64,000 nucleotides of DNA, taken from Hyphomicrobiaceae bacterium (GTDB lineage Bacteria > Pseudomonadota > Alphaproteobacteria > Rhizobiales > Hyphomicrobiaceae). The DNA is taken from positions 868,001 through 932,000 of the forward strand of contig JAWKWE010000004.1 in assembly GCA_041397645.1 (NCBI GenBank). The letters run 5' to 3'. Under the pieces are notes generated by a model that saw only the letters and a program-made list of their open reading frames with translations, searched no databases and was not told where the DNA came from. This document shows, in pieces, positions 55,179 to 64,000 of this stretch; position 1 is the stretch's first letter, and the number at the start of each line of letters is the position of its first letter. The position numbers and the translations under genes were made by a program.

Positions 55179-55880
55179 TCAAACCGCCTTCGCGATATGC
55201 TCCAAAAAGCTACGCGCGGCCTGTACTGGATCGGGTGCTGCGTTGATCGGTCTGCCCACTACAAGATGGTTGGCGCCATCGGCCAGCGCCTTCTCCGGCG
55301 TGGTAATCCGCGTCTGGTCTCCCGCAGCGCCCCCAGGAAGCCGAATGCCCGGTGTGACGATCAGAAACCCCGGCCCTGTCGCAGCGCGCACGGCAGCCGC
55401 TTCGTGACCGGATGAAATCACGCCGTCGAAACCAGCCGCGTGGGCAAGGCGCGCGCGCTTGAGCACCAGTTCCGCCGGCTGCATCGATGTTCCCTGTTCG
55501 GCAAGATCGCCCGCATCGAGACTCGTCAGCACCGTCACTGCCAACAGCTTCAGCGGCGCAGTCCCGCGCCCCTTCACAGCCGCATCCAGCGTTTTGCGAT
55601 CATGTCCGTGAACGGTGAGAAAATCGACGCCGAGCTGTGCCGCCGTCGCCACCGCGCGCTCAACGGTGTTGCCGATGTCCAGCAGCTTCATATCCAGGAA
55701 GACGCGCTTGCCCGAGCTCTTGAGATCTTTTGCCAAAGCCAGCCCACCGCTGAACAGCAGCTCCAGGCCGACTTTATAGAACGACACTTCAGAGCCCAGC
55801 CGATCGACGAGCGCGCGCGCCGCCTCCGCCGATGGCAGATCGAGTGCAACGATAAGCTTGTCGCGATTTGCATCGGTCAT
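55179..55880 (-). CDS. pyrF: Orotidine 5'-phosphate decarboxylase
   Basis: 233 residues, alpha/beta barrel. It makes UMP in pyrimidine synthesis. The Lys-Asp active site is in VFLDMKLLDIGNTV, and phosphate contacts lie in VTPGIRLPGG and ADGANHLVVGRPI. The flavin reductase lies 57 bases upstream on the same strand, and may share its transcript. Confidence 0.96.
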   Translation of the reverse strand: MTDANRDKLIVALDLPSAEAARALVDRLGSEVSFYKVGLELLFSGGLALAKDLKSSGKRVFLDMKLLDIGNTVERAVATAAQLGVDFLTVHGHDRKTLDAAVKGRGTAPLKLLAVTVLTSLDAGDLAEQGTSMQPAELVLKRARLAHAAGFDGVISSGHEAAAVRAATGPGFLIVTPGIRLPGGAAGDQTRITTPEKALADGANHLVVGRPINAAPDPVQAARSFLEHIAKAV

Positions 55881-55937
55881 GGTCTTGCCTGTGTCCGTCG
55901 GTCTGTGCGTTTTTTGCGGATTTCAAACCCGCTGCAA

Positions 55938-56537
55938 TTATCCGTGCAGCACGTGCGCCGCACGCGCGAGTTTCTGGATCAGCGCCTTGAAGGTTGCTTG
56001 CGAGTCCTTGTTCTTCAAATGCCCGTTTTCATCGAACGCATCGATGGCGCGCGGCACTGCGAACTGATCGGGCAGCACCAGCGCCCCAAGACCTATCTCC
56101 AGGACCAGCCGCAACTGTGACAGCCCGCGCAAACCGCCCATGCCGCCCGGAGACGCGCTACCCAGCGCGAATACTCGCGTCTTATAGACTTGAAGAGGCG
56201 CCTCGCCTTCGTCGCGCGTGTGGCTGACCCAATCGATTGCGTTTTTCAGCAAAGGCGAAAAGGAGGCGTTGTATTCCGGGCTGGCGATGAAGATTCCCGA
56301 ATGGACGTTCATCAACGCCTTCAACTTGCGGGCGTTCTCTGGCGGCCCGTCCCGCAACTCATCGTCGCCGTTATAAATCGGCATGGGATAGTCGCCGAGA
56401 TCCGCAAATGTTCCTGCAATTCCATTCGCATCCGCGATCTTCTCGCCAAGCTGAGCAAGCTTCTTGTTCCAGGACTTTTCACGCGAGCTTCCGGCAATAA
56501 AAAGTAAACGCGGTTCTGACCGGGGCGTAGATGTCAT
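55938..56537 (-). CDS. NADPH-dependent FMN reductase family protein
   Basis: 199 residues. Flavodoxin-like fold: LFIAGSSREKSWNKKLA binds FMN phosphate, and GIFIASPEYNASFSPLLKNAIDWVS is the family signature. It reduces quinones, azo dyes or chromate in relatives. ATG at 56537, pyrF 57 bases downstream. Nothing unusual is seen. Confidence 0.9.
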   Translation of the reverse strand: MTSTPRSEPRLLFIAGSSREKSWNKKLAQLGEKIADANGIAGTFADLGDYPMPIYNGDDELRDGPPENARKLKALMNVHSGIFIASPEYNASFSPLLKNAIDWVSHTRDEGEAPLQVYKTRVFALGSASPGGMGGLRGLSQLRLVLEIGLGALVLPDQFAVPRAIDAFDENGHLKNKDSQATFKALIQKLARAAHVLHG

Positions 56538-56642
56538 GGATCGACCTTCAAGAAGCTTTTGCCAATGGCGGGATTAGGTCGTTGGAATGGGTGCGCAATC
56601 GCCCAATGTCAAGCCACGAGAGCGCAATTGCCTGGCCCTGGC

Positions 56643-57809
56643 TCAAGGAGCAGAGGACGCCCGGCCCGGCGATCCAAACATGTTGGCCGCCCAACCGTTG
56701 GCGAACCTGCGCGCGGGCGCCTCGATATATTTTAGCGTGAGCATCGCGGCAATGATCACGATTGCGAGATAGCCTAACGTCAAGCCGTCGAGAGCGAGAG
56801 TGTTGGGCAGCAAAAAGATCTTCTGATCGAACCCTTCGAACGTTTCCATACGCCAGTAGCTCGGCGCATGAGAGCGCGCCAACAGGGTCACGCCAGTTGA
56901 AAATACCAGCACGAAGAAGGCGTGCAGGATGTAAATCCCATAAGAGAGCTGCCCGAGACGTTGAAGCGCGGGAGCAGCAAGCGCGCGCGAAATCTGTCCG
57001 CCCTGAGCGGCAAATACGAGCACGGCGGGCGCGAAGACAAAAGGTGAGACGATGGAAGCCCCGCTCCGCCCGGCCCAGACAACGAAACCGATCGCTATAA
57101 CGAGGACCGCGAATTCCGATACCGTCGCAGGCAGACGTTGCAACCGTTCACCTGCGCGCAGCCAGATGTCGTAGCATAGGGCGCCGATCGAAAATCCATA
57201 AACACATCGCACAAAGCCCAAGTCGTACGTGAGATCGATCCCCGTTTGGGAGCGCTCTACAATAACGACGAACGCCGTTGCAGCCAGGAGGGCGAGAACG
57301 TAACCGCGCTGCCGCCGGGCGAGCCAGCACACCAGCGCAAACAATCCATACGTCCACAGCTCGGCCGCGATGCTCCAATCGGGCCAGTTCCACGACAACC
57401 CATCCGTGAGATGAAAGGCCTGCAACAGCAGGATATGCAGAGTGAGGTACCCTGGATCGCTAGGGCTTCCGGCCTGAAAAGGCGCGGTCTGCGCGCTCAG
57501 ACCGAACATTGAAGAGGCTAGAGCTTTGGCCACCTCAAGCCCGACGAAGGCCAAGAGAACTGCTGCATAGAGCGGATAAAGCCGCCCCAGGCGCCGCATC
57601 AAGAATGCGCCGGTCGCCCGTGCAGACCCAAGATCCTCGCGCACGGAATGCGAAATAACGAACCCCGACAGCACGAAGAAGAAATCGACAAACAAAAAGG
57701 CATGGCGGACAACGGCGGCCTGGTGAATATGCCCAGCCGCGGGAAAATGGAACACGGCGACCATAATCGCCGCGATACCGCGCCAACTGTCGAGAACCTT
57801 GTAGCGCAA
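56643..57809 (-). CDS. Acyltransferase 3 family membrane protein
   Basis: 388 residues from TTG at 57809 (GGGGAG nine bases ahead). A longer frame to 57926 would run through the inverted repeat at 57898-57921 and is less likely. About ten membrane segments. The AT3 active-site signature is DSWRGIAAIMVAVFHF, with FVDFFFVLSGFVIS. Members O-acylate sugars or peptidoglycan in the periplasm (OafA-like). No polysaccharide genes adjoin it. Confidence 0.86.
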   Translation of the reverse strand: MRYKVLDSWRGIAAIMVAVFHFPAAGHIHQAAVVRHAFLFVDFFFVLSGFVISHSVREDLGSARATGAFLMRRLGRLYPLYAAVLLAFVGLEVAKALASSMFGLSAQTAPFQAGSPSDPGYLTLHILLLQAFHLTDGLSWNWPDWSIAAELWTYGLFALVCWLARRQRGYVLALLAATAFVVIVERSQTGIDLTYDLGFVRCVYGFSIGALCYDIWLRAGERLQRLPATVSEFAVLVIAIGFVVWAGRSGASIVSPFVFAPAVLVFAAQGGQISRALAAPALQRLGQLSYGIYILHAFFVLVFSTGVTLLARSHAPSYWRMETFEGFDQKIFLLPNTLALDGLTLGYLAIVIIAAMLTLKYIEAPARRFANGWAANMFGSPGRASSAP

Positions 57810-57897
57810 GTCGATCCGCTCCCCGGCACAACGAACGACGCATCTCAATACGTCCGCCGACGTATTGGATCTGCGCAAACGACGCGGGCAATCAAAC

Positions 57898-57921
57898 GCA
57901 TCCGGTAATGTTACCGGATGC
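57898..57921 (-). terminator. 11-bp perfect inverted repeat after the serine hydrolase gene
   Basis: GCATCCGGTAA-TG-TTACCGGATGC, followed on the minus strand by GTTTGATTGCC. The stop of the serine hydrolase gene is 26 bases away. The T run is short, so a terminator is likely but not certain; an operator of the next gene is an alternative. Confidence 0.55.
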
Positions 57922-57946
57922 TTCACCCGCCGCTCTTACCCAGCCT

Positions 57947-59113
57947 TCAGACCGAGGCTGGCATATAAGCGTAGACAGCCTTCTCGAAATCGACAAGGAC
58001 GTCCGTACACAGCGGATCGCAGAACGGAATTTGCTGCATCAACACTACGCCGGCGATGGCGTTTAGCTGATCGAACCAGAAGAAAGTGTTGAGTGCACCC
58101 GCCCAGCAGTGACTGCCCGCCGAGCGCATCCCGCGCGTAGGCTCCATGTTAATCATGGTGACGAGGCTGTGCTTCTTGCTCATGCCGGGAAAGAACTCTG
58201 CATCGTGAGTCACCGCCGGGTTGACGGTGACAAGATTGACGACCTCTAACTCATCGATGTGATTTTGCAGAATGTAATTCACGGTCGCGGGCTTTAGGAT
58301 CTGCGCACCCTTGTAACTGCCCTCGTTCAGCAGCATGAGCAGGAACGTCATGTAGTCCCGGGCGGTCGAATAAAGACCGAAACCCGCGCCGTAGATCTCC
58401 GGATTGGAAGGTGGATCAAGAGTGATCGGCACAAGCGAACCGTCCTCCTGACGGGCGTGGACGCCCACCAGCCGCGAACGCTTTTCGGGTGGACATTCAA
58501 ATCCCGTATCGCTCATTCCGAGGGGCACGAAAATCTCATCACGGCAAAAGGCATCCAGGCGCTTTCCGCTGGCCTTCTCGATCACAAGGCCGAGCCAATC
58601 CATGCCGACGCCATAGTCCCACCGCTCGCCGGGATCGAAAACCAACGGATAGCTGATCCCCAATTTGGTGCCGGAAAGGAAGCCCGGGCGATCCATCACC
58701 TCCAGATATTTTTTGATGTTGGCGTTCCAGAACTCGTAAACCAATCCGGAGGTGTGGGTCGCGAGCTGACGCACGGTCGCCTGCCTCTTTGGCGCGCGCA
58801 GGATCGGCGTGTTACCGTCAAATCCCACCAGCACCTGCAGGTCGGCAAACTCAGGCAGGTATTCCGAAACCGGCGCATCCAGGTCCAGTTGTCCCCGCTC
58901 AACCAGCTTGGCCGCCGCGACACCGGCTATGGCTTTGGTCATGGAAAAGATGCGGAAGATTGAGTCCGTCGTCATTGGAGCATCTTCATCAATGCGGCGC
59001 TTTCCGGCGGCGCCGAGATAAAAGATGCCCTTAGCAGACCCCGCTGCTGCAACAACACCCGCGGACGCACCTGCAGCAATTGCGCGGCTCAGAACACGAT
59101 CCAGATCGGTCAT
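57947..59113 (-). CDS. Serine hydrolase of the beta-lactamase/esterase family (class C fold)
   Basis: 388 residues from ATG at 59113 (GGGAA ahead). The SxxK motif is seen as FSMTKAIAG (Ser about residue 58), followed by a Tyr motif (DYGVGMDW) and an HTSGLVYEF stretch. No signal peptide, so it is likely cytoplasmic. Relatives include EstB-type esterases and 6-aminohexanoate hydrolases more often than true lactamases; substrate unknown. Confidence 0.9.
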   Translation of the reverse strand: MTDLDRVLSRAIAAGASAGVVAAAGSAKGIFYLGAAGKRRIDEDAPMTTDSIFRIFSMTKAIAGVAAAKLVERGQLDLDAPVSEYLPEFADLQVLVGFDGNTPILRAPKRQATVRQLATHTSGLVYEFWNANIKKYLEVMDRPGFLSGTKLGISYPLVFDPGERWDYGVGMDWLGLVIEKASGKRLDAFCRDEIFVPLGMSDTGFECPPEKRSRLVGVHARQEDGSLVPITLDPPSNPEIYGAGFGLYSTARDYMTFLLMLLNEGSYKGAQILKPATVNYILQNHIDELEVVNLVTVNPAVTHDAEFFPGMSKKHSLVTMINMEPTRGMRSAGSHCWAGALNTFFWFDQLNAIAGVVLMQQIPFCDPLCTDVLVDFEKAVYAYMPASV

Positions 59114-59378
59114 TTCCCGATCTCCCCAGACTTGAATTCTATTTTTTGTTCGACTTTGTGCAGAATGTACCATGCTGGCGGGGCAGGTCCTATTCACCGG
59201 AGGTCGGTCGAATAGGCGATACGGCTGACGCCGGGCACCGCTAGGCAGTCACGATGGAGATTGACCATTCCGTCATCAGACCGGATCGACCGTATGCATA
59301 CTATTCGCCTTCGACCGCATGAAGGCACACGCCCGGTTCGGCTGAGCACAAAGCCGCTTTCTACTTCGCTGCCGACGA

Positions 59379-61604
59379 TCAGAGGAAATTGTAGGGATCG
59401 ACGTCAAGCGACACGCGCACGTCGCCCTTGAACGCGGGAAGCGCCTGCGACCATGCGCGAAGGTAGGACTGCAGGTCGAGATCGCGCGGCGCCTTGACGA
59501 GCAGCCGCCAGCGATGCCTACCGCGCACGACCGCAATCGGCGCTTCCGCCGGTCCAAGCACCGTGATTTTTTCCGACTGCGGTGCGGCTTGCACAACGGC
59601 GCGCGCTGTGCGCTCAGCCAGTTCCTTCTCGCGAGCTGAAACGATGATGGCAGCGAGCCGTCCGTAGGGCGGAAGCATACCGGCCTGCCTGGTCTTGATT
59701 TCATAGTTCAAGAAGGCCTGCCGATCGCCCGCCACGATGGCCGCCATGATCGGATGTTCCGGCATGTAGGTTTGCACAAGTCCATACCCCTCCGCAGCGG
59801 CACGACCCGCGCGTCCGGTCACCTGATGCAGCAATTGAAACGTGCGCTCGCCGGCTCGCGGGTCGGCACCGTGCGCAAGCCCTAAGTCGCCGTCAACGAT
59901 GCCTACGAACGCCAAGTCGGGGAAGTGATGACCCTTCGCCACGATTTGCGTACCGATGATGATGTCGATCTCGTGCGCCTCTATCCGATGGATAATTGCG
60001 CGCATCTCCACCAAGCTGGGAACGAGATCCGACGACAGCAACGCGATGCGCGCATCCGGAAATCGCTCGGCGACCTCTTCGGCGACACGCTCGACGCCCG
60101 GGCCGCAGGCCACCATGCTATCCGGCGTCCCGCATTTGGGACACTTCTCTGGAAGCGGCAGAGAAAAGCCGCAGTGATGGCAGTTAAGCCGCTTTTTGAA
60201 GCGGTGTTCGACAAGCCACGCGGAGCATTGCGGGCATTCGAAGCGATGTCCACAGCTGCGGCACAATGTGAGCGGCGCATACCCACGCCGGTTGAGAAAC
60301 AGCAAGGATTGCTGCCCCTTCGCGAGTGTCTGCGTCACCGCGTCGACAACGCGCGGGGCGAGCCAGCGGCCCTTATCGGGCTGCTCGCGTTTGAGATCGA
60401 CAGCTTCGACGCTGGGAAGCTCGCTGCCCGAGTACCGCCCAGACAGCACCACATGCCGATACCGGCCGGTCATCGCGTTGACGTGGCTTTCGATGGAGGG
60501 TGTTGCCGACGCTAGCACGACCGGAAACTGACCCAGGTTTCCACGCACCACGCACATATCTCGGGCCTGATAGTGGACGCGGTCGTCCTGCTTGAAGCCC
60601 TGGTCGTGCTCTTCGTCGACGACGATAAGACCGAGTTCGGGAAACGGCAGAAACAGAGCGGAGCGGGCGCCGACCACGACGCGGACATCGCCTCGCGCCA
60701 CACCCTTCCAGATCCGTCCACGCTCAACGGGCGACAGGGCTGAATGCCATTCTACGGGACGGGCGCCGAAGCGACGTTCGAAGCGATCCAGGAACTGGCT
60801 CGTCAACGCGATTTCCGGCAGCATGATGAGCGCCTGTTGACCGGCCTCAACGCAGCGCGCAACGGCTTCGAAATAGACCTCGGTCTTGCCTGAACCGGTC
60901 ACGCCGTCGAGCAGGGTTGTCGAGAAGCATTGGCCATCGACGGCCGCACGCAAGGCTTCGACAGCGACCATTTGATCGTCGCTGAACTGTGTGACCTGAT
61001 GCGCGGGATTTGGCCGTACGAAGCCGCGCTCGGGAATTGCAATGTCGACCAGATTGCCGGATTTGACCAAACCGTCGATCACGCCGGTCGAACAAAACGC
61101 GAGTTGAGCCAGCTCCGACTTGGCGCGGATCAGGCCATCGCCTGCAATTTCGAGAGCCCTGGCCCGCGCCTCGCTTAGGCGCGCGGGCGGCGGCGCGTTG
61201 TCGACCAGACGCACTCCGTAGCGAATTTTATCCGGCTCGAACGCCGATTGTGCGCTCATCATCATGCGCACAACCATGCCCAGAGGGGCGAGGGTGTACT
61301 TGGCGATCCATTCTGCAAACCGCAACGAAATGACTGGGAGCGGCGGAACGTCGAGGCCGCTTGTGATAGTCTTGAGTTTAGAGGGCGGGGCGGGTTTCTG
61401 GTCACCCACCGCAGCGTCCCACACGATGCCAATGCGGGTCTGTGAGCCAAACGGAACCAACACGAACATGCCCGGAGCAAGCTCCAGGCCGTCAGGCGCG
61501 AGGTAGTCGTAGGTTTGGTTCAGCGCTACCGGCAATAGCACCGGCACCAGGGGCCGGGTGCCAGTGTCGGGCGTGGGATCGAGACTGTCGAGAAGGCTAT
61601 CCAA
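59379..61604 (-). CDS. priA: Primosomal replication protein N' (PriA helicase)
   Basis: 741 residues. It restarts stalled replication forks. The N-terminal DNA-binding domain (about 1-200) is followed by the helicase: DGVTGSGKTEVYFEA, IVVDEEHDQGF, ASATPSIES, GTQIVAKGHHFPDL, RAGRAAAEGYG. The zinc-binding insert has CRSCGHRFECPQCSAWLVEH-type and CHHCG, CPKCG pairs, all eight Cys present. Start ATG at 61604. It is divergent from the aldolase gene. Confidence 0.96.
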   Translation of the reverse strand: MDSLLDSLDPTPDTGTRPLVPVLLPVALNQTYDYLAPDGLELAPGMFVLVPFGSQTRIGIVWDAAVGDQKPAPPSKLKTITSGLDVPPLPVISLRFAEWIAKYTLAPLGMVVRMMMSAQSAFEPDKIRYGVRLVDNAPPPARLSEARARALEIAGDGLIRAKSELAQLAFCSTGVIDGLVKSGNLVDIAIPERGFVRPNPAHQVTQFSDDQMVAVEALRAAVDGQCFSTTLLDGVTGSGKTEVYFEAVARCVEAGQQALIMLPEIALTSQFLDRFERRFGARPVEWHSALSPVERGRIWKGVARGDVRVVVGARSALFLPFPELGLIVVDEEHDQGFKQDDRVHYQARDMCVVRGNLGQFPVVLASATPSIESHVNAMTGRYRHVVLSGRYSGSELPSVEAVDLKREQPDKGRWLAPRVVDAVTQTLAKGQQSLLFLNRRGYAPLTLCRSCGHRFECPQCSAWLVEHRFKKRLNCHHCGFSLPLPEKCPKCGTPDSMVACGPGVERVAEEVAERFPDARIALLSSDLVPSLVEMRAIIHRIEAHEIDIIIGTQIVAKGHHFPDLAFVGIVDGDLGLAHGADPRAGERTFQLLHQVTGRAGRAAAEGYGLVQTYMPEHPIMAAIVAGDRQAFLNYEIKTRQAGMLPPYGRLAAIIVSAREKELAERTARAVVQAAPQSEKITVLGPAEAPIAVVRGRHRWRLLVKAPRDLDLQSYLRAWSQALPAFKGDVRVSLDVDPYNFL

Positions 61605-61791
61605 TGGCTTTTCCGGAGGCGGCCGTTACTTCGATTGAGAGGGTTTAACCTAGCCCCGTCCATGAGGCGAGGCGAAGGCAACGGTGGGGGGTGCACAAAA
61701 CGCATATCTAGGCTAAACCCGCTCTCCACGATGGACAGGTGTCACTGCGCCCGGGCCATATCAAACACCGCTGCCTGAAGGATCCAAGGGA

Positions 61792-62448
61792 ATGAAGTTC
61801 TTCGTCGACACCGCAGACGTAGCCGAGATCAAGGAACTGGCCGCGACCGGTCTGCTTGACGGCGTGACGACGAACCCCTCGCTGGTCGCCAAGGCGGGTG
61901 GCGACTTCAAAGAGATCATCAAGGAGATCTGCGCCATCGTTCCCGGACCCGTGTCGGCGGAAGTTGCTGCGACCGATTATGAGGGGATGCTCAAGGAGGG
62001 GAAGGCGCTCGCCAAGATTGCCAAGAACGTAACGATCAAGGTGCCGCTGACGATGGATGGCTTGAAGGCTTGCAAGGCGCTCACCAGCGAAGGCACGATG
62101 GTCAACGTAACCTTGTGCTTTTCCGCCACGCAGGCTCTGCTCGCTGCCAAGGCCGGAGCGACGTTCGTGTCTCCGTTCATCGGACGGCTCGATGACATCG
62201 GGTTGGATGGCATGGAGTTAATCAAGGACATCCGCGTCATCTTCGACAACTACCCGGATCTGTCCACTGACATCCTGGCGGCCTCGATCCGCACCGTGAA
62301 CCACGTGAAGGATGCAGCGCTTATCGGCGCCGATGTGGCGACCATTCCACCTGGAATTCTAAAGCAGCTGGTCAAACACCCGCTGACCGATAAAGGCATC
62401 GAGATCTTCCTCAACGATTGGAAGAAGACCGGGCAGAAGATCGTCTAG
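61792..62448 (+). CDS. Transaldolase-like fructose-6-phosphate aldolase
   Basis: 218 residues, short transaldolase subfamily. The Schiff-base Lys83 is in [15 protein letters not shown], and the start [16 protein letters not shown] and [14 protein letters not shown] are typical. Proteins of this size are called fructose-6-phosphate aldolase (fsa) or transaldolase (tal) and cannot be told apart by eye. ATG at 61792 follows AAGGGA. Confidence 0.92.
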   Translation: MKFFVDTADVAEIKELAATGLLDGVTTNPSLVAKAGGDFKEIIKEICAIVPGPVSAEVAATDYEGMLKEGKALAKIAKNVTIKVPLTMDGLKACKALTSEGTMVNVTLCFSATQALLAAKAGATFVSPFIGRLDDIGLDGMELIKDIRVIFDNYPDLSTDILAASIRTVNHVKDAALIGADVATIPPGILKQLVKHPLTDKGIEIFLNDWKKTGQKIV

Positions 62449-62913
62449 GCCCGGAGCCAAGGGCTGCAGCGTCCCTTGCGTTGCGCGCCGTTGCCCGCCC
62501 CTTGCGCCGGTGTGACGCAGCGGACGGACTGCATCTCGCACGCGAGCTTGCGGAGCACTTCTCTGCGTGCCGTGGCGCACTAGGAACCAGGGACCAGCAT
62601 CATCCTCAAACGGCGCGGCAGTCGTCTTTAGAGACGTTATAAAACATCGCGATTGAATGGCGTTCGTGGCTGGCTATAACTGGAATCGACCGGATTGCGG
62701 TCCTAGCCACCGATTTCGAGGCCTTGAACCTCGAGGATTGGAGTACGACATGCCCGCTGAACTTCCCAGCGCTCCGTATCTGCGCGCTCGCAGCTCTCGC
62801 CCGATCAGGCGAATTTCTTGTCCCTCCTTCCATGCTTGAGGCCCGCCACAGCCAACGATCGTTGGTTTGTCGAGCAGACGTCATGTCCATTCGCATCTGA
62901 TCTGGAGCTTCCC
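62449..62913. other. Intergenic stretch, no gene supported
   Basis: 465 bases between the aldolase and cupredoxin genes. A 60-codon frame at 62657-62839 (+) has no ribosome-binding site and is not convincing. No tRNA-like fold or terminator run is seen. A promoter for the iron-uptake pair should lie near its 3' end; no Fur-like inverted repeat is clear by eye. Confidence 0.45.
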
Positions 62914-63258
62914 ATGACCCACAAGACAGTTCTTTGCAGCACCCTCGCGCTCGGCGCTGCTTTCGTCTGTGGTGCGCTGACACCAGCCAACGCCGAAGAA
63001 GAGACCTATACGATAACGATCAGGGATCACCGCTTCGAGCCTGACACGCTTGCGCTCAAGGCTGGCGTCAAGACCCGCCTCGTGATCGAGAATGCGCAGA
63101 AGGAAGCGGCCGAATTCGAAAGCGGCGAACTCAATCGCGAAAAGGTCATTCCTCCTGGCGCCCAGGTCTCCGTCTCGGTCGGCCCGCTGGCGCCCGGCAG
63201 CTACGCTTTCTTCGACGATTTCCATCAAGAAACCACCGGCAAAGTCGTGGTGAAGTAA
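62914..63258 (+). CDS. Periplasmic cupredoxin-like protein of an iron-uptake pair
   Basis: 114 residues from ATG at 62914 (GGAG ahead). Signal peptide to about residue 27 (LALGAAFVCGALTPANA). The rest is a short cupredoxin fold, ITIRDHRFEPDTLALKAGVKTRLVIEN and PGSYAFFDDFHQETTGKVVV. It lacks the Cys of type 1 copper sites and has several Glu and His, as seen in EfeO N-domains linked to FTR1 permeases. Stop is 16 bases before the permease gene, so they form an operon. Confidence 0.86.
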   Translation: MTHKTVLCSTLALGAAFVCGALTPANAEEETYTITIRDHRFEPDTLALKAGVKTRLVIENAQKEAAEFESGELNREKVIPPGAQVSVSVGPLAPGSYAFFDDFHQETTGKVVVK

Positions 63259-63273
63259 GGCAAGGGTCATTTC

Positions 63274-64000
63274 ATGCTTGCAACCGCGATCATCGTCTTT
63301 CGCGAGGCCTTCGAGGCTGCTCTCGTTATCGGTATCGTCATGGCGGCATGCCGGATGGTGCAGGGCCGCTCGCTATGGATCGGCGCTGGCATCGCAGCCG
63401 GCATCGTAGGGTCTTGCCTGGTTGCACTTGCCGCACGCGCGATCACGGAAGCTGCCGAAGGCATGGGCCAGGAGCTTCTCAACGCCTCGATCCTGCTACT
63501 CGCGGCCGCCATGCTGGCTTGGCATGCGATCTGGATGAGCAAGCACGGCAAAGACCTCGCCCGCCACGTCAAGGAAGTCAGCGCCTCGGTCGCCGACGGC
63601 CGCAAGTCGCTTCTCGCAATCGCGATCGTCGTTGGATTGGCCGTGCTGCGGGAGGGATCCGAAACCGTACTGTTTCTGGCTGGTCTGGTTCAGTCAGGCG
63701 AAACCAGCCTCGCCGGTCTGCTCGGTGGCGTCGCTCTTGGTCTGCTCGGCGGCGCCGGCGCTGGAATGTTGCTCTATAAGGGATTGCTGCACATTCCGCC
63801 GCGTCACTTCTTTACCGTAACCAACTGGATGATCCTACTGCTCATGGCGGGAATGGCTGCGGCCGCCGTCGGATTCCTGGTCCAGGCTGGCGTTGTGCCG
63901 CCGTTGGCCGATCCGCTGTGGGATACGTCGTGGCTTCTCGACGACAAGAGTATCGCCGGCAAGCTTCTGCACACGCTTATCGGCTATCAGGCACGGCCTG
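63274..64000 (+). CDS. FTR1-family iron permease (3' end beyond window)
   Basis: The first 242 residues of an inner-membrane permease. The two REGLE-type motifs of the family are seen as REAFEAAL (about residues 11-18) and REGSETVLF (about 129-137), which bind and translocate Fe3+. Membrane segments recur through about residue 220. The frame has no stop before the window end; relatives are about 270-290 residues. The adjacent cupredoxin probably supplies or oxidises the iron. No efeB peroxidase gene is visible. Confidence 0.93.
   Translation, partial: MLATAIIVFREAFEAALVIGIVMAACRMVQGRSLWIGAGIAAGIVGSCLVALAARAITEAAEGMGQELLNASILLLAAAMLAWHAIWMSKHGKDLARHVKEVSASVADGRKSLLAIAIVVGLAVLREGSETVLFLAGLVQSGETSLAGLLGGVALGLLGGAGAGMLLYKGLLHIPPRHFFTVTNWMILLLMAGMAAAAVGFLVQAGVVPPLADPLWDTSWLLDDKSIAGKLLHTLIGYQARP

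Noticed and set aside
62657..62839. 60-codon frame on the plus strand in the gap before the cupredoxin gene
   Set aside because: No start signal and no conserved-looking stretch.
1..64000. Search for tRNA genes, insertion sequences and attachment sites
   Set aside because: Intergenic stretches were read for T-arm-like GGTTCRA sequences, terminal inverted repeats and transposase motifs; none was convincing.

Overview
The window reads as a chromosome segment of an alphaproteobacterium, most likely of the Hyphomicrobiales (Rhizobiales). The signs are a high-GC genome, the hisB-DUF2628-hisH gene order, an HslV with a long propeptide, a dapF-mtaB-ftsY-yciB operon, Phasin_2, DUF2189, DUF1330 and PagL-type genes, and GTTC-N7-GTTC LexA boxes. 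The genus cannot be fixed from sequence alone; a Hyphomicrobium-like organism is a reasonable guess. I see no rRNA, tRNA, CRISPR array, insertion sequence or prophage.

Layout. 0-7.8 kb holds a minus-strand histidine cluster (hisB, DUF2628, hisH, hisA, hisF) interrupted twice. Between hisA and hisF lie a Tat-exported metallo-hydrolase, a small protein and a methyltransferase. Between hisH and hisA lies a plus-strand island: an HTH-like protein ending in a sliding-clamp-binding pentapeptide, then two diverged copies of a Cas2-fold small protein behind two LexA boxes. 8-16 kb carries hslVU, rlmN, argG and several unknown or low-complexity envelope proteins. 16.5-20.1 kb carries a SET protein, a DUF2946 protein and a copper-type TonB receptor with a Met-rich loop. 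20-32 kb carries asnB, a J-domain fusion, typA, a PIF1-like helicase, a phasin, ppa, dapB and gpmA.

32-43 kb carries an M23 peptidase, leuB, asd, a MarR regulator with repeated sites in front of it, and the minus-strand operon dapF-mtaB-ftsY-yciB-yciB. 44-53 kb carries a PagL-like deacylase, a GST, ffh, rpsP, an HTH protein, rimM, and then, inverted, a two-subunit molybdenum hydroxylase and trmD. 53-64 kb carries an L,D-transpeptidase, pyrF, a flavin reductase, an acyltransferase, a serine hydrolase, priA, a transaldolase-like aldolase, and a cupredoxin/FTR1 iron-uptake pair cut by the right edge.

Most genes are housekeeping: histidine, lysine (dapB, dapF, asd), leucine, arginine, asparagine and pyrimidine synthesis, SRP targeting (ffh, ftsY), and ribosome or tRNA maturation (rimM, trmD, rlmN, mtaB). 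The most unusual part is 4.39-6.01 kb, a candidate DNA-damage-responsive cassette inserted in the histidine cluster. Next are the copper-receptor locus, the broken rimM-trmD neighbourhood, and the in-phase repeats upstream of the MarR gene. All functional statements come from reading motifs; no database search was run.
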